A DNA stretch of 64,000 nucleotides from Hexactinellida sp. DTS-2022 (Eukaryota > Porifera > Hexactinellida): NCBI GenBank assembly GCA_028753945.1, contig JAPNXP010000010.1, positions 2,979,042 to 3,043,041 of the forward strand, in the 5' to 3' direction. Below the pieces are notes generated by a model. The model ran no database searches, was not told where the DNA came from, and was given only the letters and a program-made list of their open reading frames with translations. The translations under genes were made by a program, and so were the position numbers. Position 1 is the first letter of the stretch. Each line of letters opens with the position of its first letter. This document shows, in pieces, positions 21,247 to 30,888 of the stretch.

Positions 21247-22825
21247 GCACTAGTGACAACCCCAAATTTCGCACTAATGCATGCACCTCTGCTTCTACTT
21301 AGCTGTGTTGAGTAAATATGTCAGCATTAAGTCCTTGTAGGCTCAGGTTCAAAGAGTTCAACAGATCGAAAATAGATGCAAGGTAAGATAGTTTAACTAT
21401 CCAAGTAGGATCTGCAAAAAGAGAGGCCTTCTCATGTCCATCCATTCTCAAAAAGGCAAGAATTTCCTCTATCAATTGGAATACTCTGGTGAGCACTTTT
21501 CCTCTTGAGAGCCATCGTACCTCAGAATGAAGTAAGAGTGATTCGTACTCTGCTCCCATTTCTTCACACAATTTCTGGAACATCAGAATCTTTTTCCCTT
21601 TTCCACCAGCTTTGATATAATTGACCGTGTGTATCACATCTTCCAGTACAATCTCAAGTTCTCCTTTTGTAACAGATCCGGTTTTAAACCGCTTCACTGC
21701 AAGTGCCTCACGATGGATTATACAGTGCTTAGATACACAGTGAGGATCAATCGCTCGTATTCTTGTAATTACACCAGATATTTTTTCCCGAGATTGCTGC
21801 CGCACCATCTGTAGTAATCCCGGAACATTTTCTCATGGAATTCGGTTTTGTTTAATAAATTCATCTAACTTCAAGAATATTGCTTCGCCTGTAGTGGACA
21901 CTCCAAATCCAAACAGCAAAGATATTCCTCCCTGATAGTTTCTGCCTCCAGATCAGGGTAACGAACGTAAGCTAAAAGCTGTGCTCGACTACTGACGACA
22001 GTTGATTCATCAAGCTGTAATCCAAACCACACGCATCTCGCAGTTTTTGGAAAAGTTGATCTTGTAGGTCGAAATTTATATCTATTGCTCGCCGTAACAT
22101 CGTGTCATTGGACAAAGGGAGTTCCTTCACTCTTTTAACAGCTTTCTCATTGTGGAGTTCTTCAGCAGCAATAATAAGACTTGGTTTGATGACATCTTCT
22201 CCTTCAGTAAATGGTCTCCTTTGTTTACACAAGACTTCAGCAATTCGATAAGATGCTCGCAATAGGTCAGTCTCTCAACCAATACCTTTCATTGTTTGAT
22301 TAAAGGAGGATTTCTGTTTACAGGTGAGTTCACGCATCTTTTCAAAATATCATTTTGTTTTAGTTTGATATTCTTTGTGGTTTTCCAGATGCCGTTTTAG
22401 TTTCGCCAGTGCAAGAGAGGAGTTGCACAACCGTTCACCACAAATGAAGCATTCTGCTTCTGGTTCAGAGCACTTCATCTGATCATATGGAAGGTAAAAT
22501 CCAAAAGCTAAATAATCATCATTCCATTTTCTAGACTTAAGTACTTTGCTAAGGCTATTCGGATGATGAACTCTTCGTTTTTCTTAGGCTGTTCTTCCAC
22601 AACGAAATCCGCTTCCGTGTTCTGGGCGTCAAGGCATTTTCTTCTCCGTACTCCACTACTGATGGTGAGTTCAATTTGGAGCCATTTCTTGATGAAATCA
22701 ATGATCTATCAACAATTGATCGTGGTTCACAGTTGCTTCAATCATTAGCCTTTATTGACGGCTATTGTGTCCATCAGTACATGAAACAAACAAAACTGTG
22801 TCATATCTGTCTACATATACTAACA

Positions 22826-24630
22826 CACAGTGGCTTATGGCAGGGAATAGACCAATTATTGAGGTCTGTATTATTGTGTTTTCAAGCTTGTTTATTGTTA
22901 TTTGATTGCCATAGTGTTCTAAATTTCAAATTTCCAGCTTATCTAAAGCCTACAAGTATATAAAAATTGCCTTCGAACGTTGGAGTAATTTAGTTCCATT
23001 TGCGGTTTTGTTGGAATTTGAAATAAGGTATTCTACTTAGAGTCAATATAATTATGTTACTATGGCAATTTTTTGTGTGTACTAAATTTAGATTAGTAAT
23101 ATAAGTATTCTGAAACTGTATTTTTTAATCATAGTAGTGTAGCTTAAATATTTTTCCAAGAAAATATTATTTTTAATATCACCTGTAAAATTAAACAAAT
23201 TGTAACAAATCTAGATATTTGAAGTGTGCGGAAACACCATTATGCAAAGAAATGCAAATTGAATATACTTTCAGAAAATCAATTAATGTATGTAGAGTTA
23301 GTATACAAAGTCACAACCTCCGGTTCGCTCCGGAAATAAAAATATATACTACATTCCAATGTGATCATTCGGTTACTATGCAAGATTCCAAGTCTCAATT
23401 TGGTAACTGCAATTCAATATCCATTGTAACCACCAAGTTATTTGATTCTGCTGTTTCATATGTGATATATATTTTGTTTAAGATAGTAGTGACCATAATT
23501 CGCGTCAATTTCATTCATTTTTTTGTGTATTTATCTCAAATGGCAGCTAGTGATCAGAATATCCCCAAGACCAGACTTGATTTGGCAAAGATTTTTTCGC
23601 ATGAATTCAATATTCAAGCAGCATTGACTGAAATTGAAGAGTCTGTTGGAATAAATAATAGTGCCTTGCAATCATTGCTATGGAGGGTTCGTAATAATGT
23701 GAGGAAAGGAAGGAAGTCAGTTGACGAATTGGATGGAGAATGGTGGAATTCTCAAATCGATTTTAATTATGGACTTTAAAAAGAGTCGTCTATCAACTCC
23801 AGCTGACTTTACTACGTCCTCTGTGCCTGATGAAAGTAGACCTATCCATAGAAAGAGTCTCGATAGTGTTTATTTGAAACATCAGAGATCACGCCTCTCT
23901 AAATTACTGGAGTGCATTAAAGAAATTTCAGAAATTGAAGACATGTCAGAAATTTCAATCGCAGCTATTTCTTTACAATTGGTATCCAATCAAGACGATA
24001 ACCGTCAGTTAGCTCAGATTTCCAAAAAGATTGCCTATGCTGGAGATTTTAGTGATGCGATAACACGAAAAAAGTTCCGATTGATAAGTAGTTGCTTCTT
24101 CTTGATTATTTGGAAATTGGTAAAAGAAAATATACGAGCTTACGTCAGCTGTAAATAGTGTATTATATAATTAATAAACCTATTTTGAATGAATTAAGGC
24201 AATAAGTAAATTAATTTTCTAAGCAATTCCTAGGTACAGTCGACACATAATTGCAAAATATTAATTTAAGGGGTTAAATTAATTAATACCAGAAATTAAA
24301 AAAAAACACGGTTGTATGACGTCATAACTAATACATCTGGAGCCATAAATAATTTTTTTATATGTCAAAAGATACATAGGCATCGATAACCCATATGTAA
24401 TTAATTCATAGTACAACGCAAACTCGAAAGATATAGCGGATTTCAGAATTTCAAAAAAATAAGTAACATCATCATGACGTCATAACAGACAAAGTATGAG
24501 GTGTAAATAAATTTTGATATGACCAAACATTTTCTAAACATCGATAACCCATATGTAATTAATACATTATAATAGGCTAAAGTGCACACAGATATCTATT
24601 CCCTACCAACTGCGATTTTAAGCCACTGTG
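22826..24630 (+). mobile_element. Transib/RAG-like non-autonomous element, copy 2 (1,805 bp, 5-bp TSD)
   Basis: Same ends (CACAGTGGCTTA, TAAGCCACTGTG) and same length as copy 1, with every internal landmark offset by exactly 14,988 bp, so no indel separates them. The 5-bp duplication TAACA lies at 22,821-22,825 and 24,631-24,635. It interrupts the P remnant, so its insertion is younger than that copy's decay. Confidence 0.8.
23540..24158 (+). pseudogene. N-terminal fragment of Transib-like transposase, decayed (copy 2)
   Basis: Identical in its translated segments to 8552-9170, with the same frameshifts and the same premature ends. The shared lesions show that the element was already defective when it last moved and must have been mobilised by a transposase supplied from elsewhere. 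Confidence 0.7.
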
Positions 24631-25040
24631 TAACAGTTGATAAATAATTTCTCCTTTATTTAGACCTGGACTCTCAGTATAAACTTCTGCTGCTAACGGA
24701 CCGTGGCAGACTTAAATATCCATCTGAGCCAGTTTTCCATGTTTGTTTTATGGAAGACCTTTAGTGCTATAGAAACAATAAAGAGCTGTTGGCGAAGCTT
24801 GTAAGTGGACCTTCTAGAAAATATTAGTTGAACTCGCGTTGATGTATATGGAAGATAGTGATTATCGTGATCCAAGTATTTGGAAATCTACTTGTATTAG
24901 CTGTGGTGTGTTTAGTTGGAACATCTTATCGAAGCTAGACTTTACCGCAGCGAATTGCTTTCTTGCAAATAAAGTTAAGAATTATAACTCGCTGGTTCTT
25001 TCAAAAGTATAGAAAAGCGTAAATTAAAGAAATTCTCTTG

Positions 25041-25529
25041 ATTATGTGTCTATTTATTTGTATTTACCATGATTTGTATTAATCTGTTAGTTCTTGTTTC
25101 TATTATTTAGTTAAGAGTGTCGTGAGTCACTGCTAGAGCGATAGAGAGAAAGAGGAGAGGAAAGAAAGCAAATTATTGTGTATTATTTACTGTAGTATTA
25201 ATTAATATTATGAATTGTACTGTTTGTGTTTATTATACTATTAAATTATGAAAATCCAATCACCGTTCTCATTACATCTAATACTAATTACGGGCTAGCA
25301 GGGCTGAGTTATGTTTACGACCTAGAGACGTATAAAGAACGTAGTAGTTCAATATACTGAACATTAAAAAATTAAAATTTGCCATCTAGTTGTGCATCCC
25401 TGGTACATCTACTGACAGGCCATATATAGAGTAGGCTATGAACTGGATAATTATGACTTTAGTTCTTATTAGCCCTAAGAAACATCAATGTTTCAAAGGT
25501 TTTATCAGAAAGATTGCACCTATCTGATA
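25041..25529. other. 3' region of P copy 3 and flank
   Basis: Holds the untranslated end and terminal repeat of P copy 3 (to 25,440), with a short GAGAGAAAGAGGAGAGGAAAG purine run near 25,145. The next ~90 bases show no gene. Confidence 0.5.
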
Positions 25530-26246
25530 CATAGGCGTAGCCAGGAGTAAAGGATTACCCGGGCAAAATTTTCTATTTAAATCCCAATTACCATACCTAA
25601 TTCTAAATCAACCAGTTGTTATTGAAACACTATCTATATTTCTTCTAATCTTTTCTCTTCCATTATCCCAAAAGTCTTTAATAGTACGTTTCATTGACGC
25701 GCAAATGCTAGGGGCAAATATAAATTACTATATCAAAACTAATTAATTGGAAAGAATTACCTAAGTGTTGTGTTGATATAAGTCCTTATTATAGGAAATT
25801 AACGTTCCATGGAATTAACGCGAATTGGAGTTGAACATTTTCAAATACATGAAATTAACGCGAATAAATTTTAGAAAGAAATTCTGGAATATAAATCTCC
25901 TGATTGAATAGTATTATTGTGCCAAATAGGCTTACAATCTACTTGATAGACATGGTACATCCTCTCAAACTAGTTGCACATCTGAAAATACATATGTAGC
26001 TCGGAAGTTTGTCCATCCATTATATAATTTTGCTAAATAGCAGGAAATTAAGGTCATGGAAATTAACGCGAAGGAAGCGATTTGGAGAAATTCGCGTTAA
26101 TTTGCTATAATAAGGTATACATAAATATAGACACAATTAGGTAAATCGGGATTTAAATAAAAGAACGATAATCCTAGCCAGTACATGGTTCAGTCTAGGA
26201 ATGTCTACCCGGGCATTGTCCGCGTCCGGGTCTATCTACGCCTATA
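25530..26246. mobile_element. hAT-like non-autonomous element (TSD ATCTGATA)
   Basis: Ends CATAGGCGTAGCC and, reverse complemented, TATAGGCGTAGAT. Exact 8-bp duplication ATCTGATA at 25,522-25,529 and 26,247-26,254. It carries copy 2 of the ATTAACGCG MITE (25,784-26,115). No coding sequence. Confidence 0.75.
25784..26115. mobile_element. ATTAACGCG-rich MITE, copy 2 (inverted relative to copy 1)
   Basis: Same CCTTATTATAGGAAATTAAC terminus, 332 bp, with interior matching the reverse complement of 17,990-18,130. TA is visible only on the right side. Confidence 0.75.
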
Positions 26247-26254
26247 ATCTGATA

Positions 26255-26873
26255 CAGTGGTTCCCAACCTGGGGTGCATGAACCCCTTGGGGGTGCACGG
26301 GACACGTATCGGTGGTGCACGGAACTAGGAGTGGTGTGAATATTGTGCATTTTAAAATAAAGTTTTTAAAATATAGTCATAATCTACAAGTTAAATTCTG
26401 ATTACTCAACTATATTGATTTATTACTATAGTGTTCTCTAAGTTAGCCGACGCATTTTCAAAGACGGCTTGGTCCGTACTAGTCCATTTACCACAACCTA
26501 CCTTTGGGCATTCTCCCCCCCCAAATATTGGTGCACCTCATAATTTTGTACTCCCTAAATCAGCAAAATATTGTTGTAAAAATTGTTAGTAATACTCAAT
26601 GATATTTGAAAATCCTCTTCACCCGAGAAAATGTTTCTCGCTCGCTGCGCTCGCTCGTCTATAAATCCATGTATACTTAGATTAACCTTGTGATATTATT
26701 ACATACTTACGCTTTTCATCCTAATGAGACCATATGATGTTCACCCCCCATCCTGTTTTTATAATCGATGCCCGAGTCAATAGAATACTTCAGACTTAGG
26801 AATGTCCTGGGTGTGCACCACCAAATTTTCGGGTATCAGAGGTTCACGAGTTAAAAAAGGTTGAGAAGCACTG
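26255..26873. mobile_element. hAT-like non-autonomous element
   Basis: Ends CAGTGGTTCCCAACCTGGGG and, reverse complemented, CAGTGCTTCTCAACCTTTTT. It directly abuts the previous element's duplication. No matching 8-bp duplication on the right (ACCTATCT). Non-coding; includes a GC-rich CTCGCTCGCTGCGCTCGCTC patch near 26,638. Confidence 0.55.
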
Positions 26874-26967
26874 ACCTATCTGGACGGAAGACATATCCAG
26901 CTAGGCTGAAAGGCGTTCAACCGGAGCAGATGAAGCTGGAACTGCTAGATATCTCATGGCGTGATCT

Positions 26968-27530
26968 TCGTTATATAAGGCCTTACTACTACTCCGAACC
27001 ATGGATTACTTAAAGGCCATTGATTATTAGCTGACATATCTTTATCTCAATAGCTAGTAATGACAGACCTGAGAAATGCATTATAATTATATATGAAGTT
27101 AGGAACATGATATCAAGGCATACATAACACCCTTTAGAATTGTGATATATCACCATTTGAACACGTAATAGCTATTTTTAGTGGGAATTTTCGTGTTTTT
27201 ATAGCCTGCTTTTAACATAGTTAATCGCGTTATAAATGCTCAAAATTGGATAATCAGGATGTCCATTACTAGTTGAATGAAATATATCGAAATTATAAAT
27301 GGAATGTTGACAAATTCCTCGGTTGCCATGGAAATGTATATCTCCTAAATGAGCCATAACTCAAATACTATCGATATTATGTAAACAATGCTAGTGCTGA
27401 TCTATCCGCAATAGATAACTTCCTATTCATTGATAATACATTTTCTCGGCCTAACTTCAATAATCTTTGAGACAATGAGATTATTTGCACTTAATTCTTT
27501 ATACACTCATTATCTCAAAGATTGTTGATT
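26968..27530. repeat. Dispersed ~550-bp repeat with P-like end, copy 1
   Basis: Begins CGTTATATAAGGCCTTAC and runs through CCATGGATT and CGTGTTTTTATAGCCTGC to a TGAGATAATGAG-type hairpin. It aligns over about 500 bp with the reverse complement of 62,385-63,005. The TATATAAGGCCT and CCATGGAT motifs are those of the P termini here, so it may be a P-derived MITE. No gene. Confidence 0.6.
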
Positions 27531-27740
27531 ATCACGCTCATGGCTAATATCGAAAGTTTGGGATATATGTCTTCATGATCTTTCCAGAAGGAAAGATATC
27601 GGAGTTTCTTGGAATAGTGGATTTGAGGACAAAAATCTCTCAGTACTGATTCATAAGTGTATATATTTTCTATGTCTTATTCATCCAAATCCATGAATGA
27701 AAACAATTTTGTTCATTTTGAGTTTGGCTGTTCACTTTCG

Positions 27741-28440
27741 CTATCTACCACTGGACAGTTTAATTTTTGTTTTCAACATTTCACTTTTGTAATGATCTCT
27801 CCCCATACTATCTTTGCACCACTTCAGTTTAAAGCGAGGATCTAATATACTAGCTGTCGTGTTTGTATCTTCGGACTCATAAATGTCAAGTCGACGTTCA
27901 AGGGATTCTGCAAGTTCTTGTACTAGGGCGTTAGAATATATATAACGGAGTGTTGACAATTGAGCCCTTAGACCTCGAATACATGGAATAACTAAGCTTG
28001 AAGATAATTTATTCTCAATTTGGGAACTATTCGTTGCTATCTGAAAATCTGTGACATGCAACCATTATGGAATGTATTTTCCAGTCCAAGATGAAGTAAG
28101 CAGTAATCCCTATGTAACTCTACATTTGTCTGTTTGATCAATACTATGGACTTGTTCAACCTTTTTCACAAGATTATCGTGGATCTTTATATATTTTCCC
28201 TCATCAGTTTAGTGGAAAGATGATTTCTAGTAGGGTCTTGATATTTAGGGTCTAACTTGTATATAAAGCTACAATACCTTGGACTCTCAAAAACTGAAAG
28301 TGGGAGCAAATACTATGCAATAAAACTCACAAGTTCATTAGTAATTGCCTGTTGATGTGAACCATGAGGAAGATACTTTTTAATTGAAGTAGGCAGTAGG
28401 GAAAGTTTCAGTTGATCGTCGTCCTTTGCTTCTTTGAAAC
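27741..28440 (-). pseudogene. hAT transposase fragment (ZBED-type)
   Basis: The longest frame (28,061-27,741) contains STLRYIYSNALVQELAESLE and SILDPRFKLKWC. The LDPRFK motif is conserved near the C-terminal region of hAT transposases of the ZBED1/ZBED4 type. Broken frames upstream (28,440-28,070) still show an ...ITNELVSFIAYSICS-like hAT stretch. No BED finger, no dimerisation end and no element termini were found. Confidence 0.6.
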
Positions 28441-28511
28441 TCTTGAGTTCTTCATACTTCATAAGATGATTCTGTTTCATACCTATGTTTGATGAAGTTG
28501 ATTGTTGATTT

Positions 28512-28666
28512 CAGGGCTTTTCACGAGTCACTTGATTGACTGGATGACTCGCGAGTAACCACGAGTCATCGAGTCAGACTCGGTGACTCGAGTCATCGAA
28601 TTTTATCACGAGTCAATTGACTGGATGACTCGAGTCACATGACTTGGTGACTCATGAAAAGCCCTG
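28512..28666. mobile_element. 155-bp hAT MITE rich in GACTCG (TSD GTTGATTT)
   Basis: Ends CAGGGCTTTTCA and TGAAAAGCCCTG. Exact 8-bp duplication GTTGATTT at 28,504-28,511 and 28,667-28,674. The interior is a dense run of GACTCG, CGAGTCA and TGACTCG motifs in both orientations. Confidence 0.9.
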
Positions 28667-28674
28667 GTTGATTT

Positions 28675-29171
28675 AAACAACCTGAAATTTATTTCAGACA
28701 ATATTTGCATTTTGGTTTGAAATTCCCATGTAAAGGATCCAGTGTATCAAAGTGTTTAAATACATCAGGAAGCTTTCTGATAGCCATATTATGAATTCGA
28801 AGTTAGAGATACACGTATTACAAAAATCATTCTGAAACCATTTCCAAACAAAATACATATATGGAGCTGAGTTCCTGGTAACTGAAGTGGTTTTTATTTA
28901 TGTCTAAATTTCATTTCTGAGGTTATGGGTATTTCAGAATTCAAAAACTTCCTTATATGGCAGTTCAGTTACCAGTAACTGACCTCCATATAAGTAATCT
29001 GATTTCCAAATATACTTAAAATATGGGCGATGTCCATCATAGTGAATGCATAATGAAGAGAAACCTGATAGTGTTTACTATTTGATTCCTTCCTTGGTTT
29101 GCTACTTTTTGGCAAAATTTTGTACTACTTCATTTAATAAATATACCACGGTAGGGGTATTCTAGTTAATA
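28675..29171. other. Non-coding stretch
   Basis: AT-rich sequence with a weak inverted pair (AGTTCCTGGTAACTGAAGTG and CAGTTACCAGTAACTGACC) around 28,869-28,990. No gene seen. Confidence 0.5.
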
Positions 29172-29622
29172 CAGTGGAACTCGCTTAGTACGACGTACTC
29201 TGCTTAAGACGTACTCTCGGATATTACGTACTGTTCGCTAATAACCGATTTTCTCTCCTATCTGATCCATTATAAATGATTCGGTTAATACGTACTCGGA
29301 TAAGACGTACCTCGGACTAACACGTGCCAATTTATATTCCCAATTAAACAAAATGTATGTATTTTAATTCGGTTAGTAAGTACTGTACTCTAGAAAGTAT
29401 CAGCAGAACTCGGTTATTATTTGGTTTAAGTAAGCAGGTGACAACTAAATACTTCAACCATATCGTTAGGTATGTTATACACTTGTATACCATACATCTT
29501 ATTCATATCATTGAACAAGTCAGTATTTCAACTTGTGGAATATCCATACGGATAAAACGTACCTCGGTTAGTACGTACTTTTTCTTGTCTCCCAAGGTGG
29601 TACGTCTTAACCGAGTTCTACT
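29172..29622. mobile_element. 451-bp Tigger-like MITE (TA TSD)
   Basis: Ends CAGTGGAACTCGCTTAGTAC and, reverse complemented, CAGTAGAACTCGGTTAAGAC, flanked by TA. Many internal GTACGTACT/TAAGACGTAC units. Non-coding. Confidence 0.8.
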
Positions 29623-29624
29623 GT

Positions 29625-30206
29625 AATCGAAGTACTTGAAAACTATTATAAAAGTACTTGAAATTTCAAGTACTTTTGCAAAGTATTTAGGGACAAGTAC
29701 AAATACTCAACAATTTGTACTTAATTAGAAAAGTACTCAACCCTGCCGCTATTTCATCCCACTCTAGATAGCGTATTGTTTAAAGATTTTTAACCTATCT
29801 GCCTTGACACAATCCAAATTTATCTGATTGTCTAAATTATTCGATATCGTATCAATACCAGTGATTGATACATCAATTGTACAAATTACTGTTTATAGAA
29901 GTATATAGTAGTATGAGACTACGTAATCAAATACAACTTTTATAAATAATTAACAAAAACAATATGCTGGTAACATTTAATTGCACACAAAAATAAAATA
30001 TTTAGTTGTGAAATAACAATAGATTGATTTCTTAATCCGCTACGAATATCATTTGACATTGATGTAAAGTTTAAGCACTTTTTTATACTTCACATTTTAG
30101 CATTTTATTGATACACAAAATCATTTTAATTAAAATAACCCATAGCAATAATTTATTAAAGGACCAACACTCCGTCTGACAATTGGATGTGACCTTTCTA
30201 CTAATA
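29625..30206. other. Non-coding stretch
   Basis: Starts with an AAGTACTTG-rich segment (29,630-29,745) ending TACTCAACCCTG, which looks like a hAT-type end (CAGGGTTGAGTAC in reverse). The rest is AT-rich with no gene. Confidence 0.45.
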
Positions 30207-30214
30207 GACTAGAG

Positions 30215-30430
30215 CAGTAGTTCTTAACCTGGGGGAAATCAATTTAGAAAAAATTAATAATAATAATAAAACCTAAATAAAATAATACCTCCTAACATTG
30301 ATCCACTGGTGGCCAAGAAGCAGTTATCGCCAGACAGCTAATAATACCTTATACTACAAATGAAGGGGGAAATCGGATAGAGTGAACAGGCCAAAAGGGG
30401 AAATGACATAAAAAAGGTTAAGAACCACTG
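30215..30430. mobile_element. 216-bp hAT MITE (TSD GACTAGAG)
   Basis: Ends CAGTAGTTCTTAACC and GGTTAAGAACCACTG. Exact duplication GACTAGAG at 30,207-30,214 and 30,431-30,438. The right duplication overlaps the 7-bp duplication of the adjoining P element. Confidence 0.88.
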
Positions 30431-30461
30431 GACTAGAGCATAGCCTACTCTATATAAGGCC

Positions 30462-30760
30462 TGTTGCATGATATTTTGAGACGCGTGAGATTCTGAGACA
30501 TTGTATTAGCAAACCATGGATGTGCTACGATAAATTATACAGTGATATTTTGAGACACTATAAAAGGAATTTTTGGCTTATTTTTACTTTTTATTATGAA
30601 TTAATTCAAGAATGAGACGCGTGAGATTTTGAGACATTGTATTAGCAAACCATGGATGTGCTATTAGAATTTATACAGTGATATTTTGAGACACCACTAT
30701 AAAAGTAATTTTTGGCTTATTTTTACTTTTTATTATGAATTTAAGAATATACTATGATTT
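30462..30760. repeat. Left Ginger terminal repeat (two ~130-bp units)
   Basis: GACGCGTGAGATT(C/T)TGAGAC followed by ATTGTATTAGCAAACCATGG and TACAGTGATATTTTGAGACA occurs twice, offset by about 145 bp. Its inverted copies form 38,700-39,191. Confidence 0.9.
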
Positions 30761-30888
30761 TGACATCATAATATACATAAACCCTATACTATTATCAAAT
30801 TAATTAACTATATAAGAAACTTAATATCTGCATTCATTGTCTTATTCATTTACAACAAACAAACAATCTAATCCTTTATTATTTTGAA

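Larger units (their letters stand above)
18738..22540 (-). pseudogene. ZBED5-like hAT transposase, broken
   Basis: Minus strand, N to C: a BED-type zinc finger (CFICGERL...LKRHLENH, ~22,480-22,390), ASYRIAEVLCKQRRPFTEGE (~22,260), LSNDTMLRRAIDI (~22,110), [14 protein letters not shown] (~21,740), [18 protein letters not shown] (~21,530) and [13 protein letters not shown] (~21,330). After the MULE comes the C-terminal CEKGFSCLTHIKTKTRNSLN (18,990-18,930). About 200-300 family residues between the last two parts are missing. Several stops and frameshifts (e.g. near 22,270 and 21,830) make it non-functional. Order and motifs are those of the ZBED5 type. Confidence 0.78.
18693..22660 (-). mobile_element. 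hAT element, ZBED5-like, split by a MULE
   Basis: The 3' terminus CAGTGCTTCTCAACC starts at 18,693, directly next to the C-terminal coding end. The 5' part lies at 21,247-22,540. The right boundary near 22,660 is inferred from where P-type coding sequence begins, and no matching target duplication was found. The element is interrupted at ~18,992 by a MULE. Confidence 0.65.
22676..25040 (+). pseudogene. P-element transposase C-terminal remnant, copy 3
   Basis: The first segment (22,676-22,825) reads EPFLDEINDLSTIDRGSQLL followed by LAFIDGYCVHQYMK, equivalent to DEIDNLTSIECSLQTLQSLA in copy 4. After the Transib-like insertion the gene resumes near 24,690 with LLTDRGRLKYPSEPV, then VSGPSRK and a ...FLANK-like end (~25,000). 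Frames are broken in the second part. Only the last ~150 residues of the family are represented. Confidence 0.75.
22661..25440 (+). mobile_element. P-type element remnant, copy 3 (5' truncated)
   Basis: The right terminus AGGCCATATATAGAGTAGGC ends with CTATG at 25,440 and keeps the inner GTGCATCCCTGGTAC motif (25,392-25,406), as in the other P copies. The left terminus is lost at the junction with the hAT element near 22,660. A 1,805-bp Transib-like element is inserted at 22,826. Confidence 0.75.
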
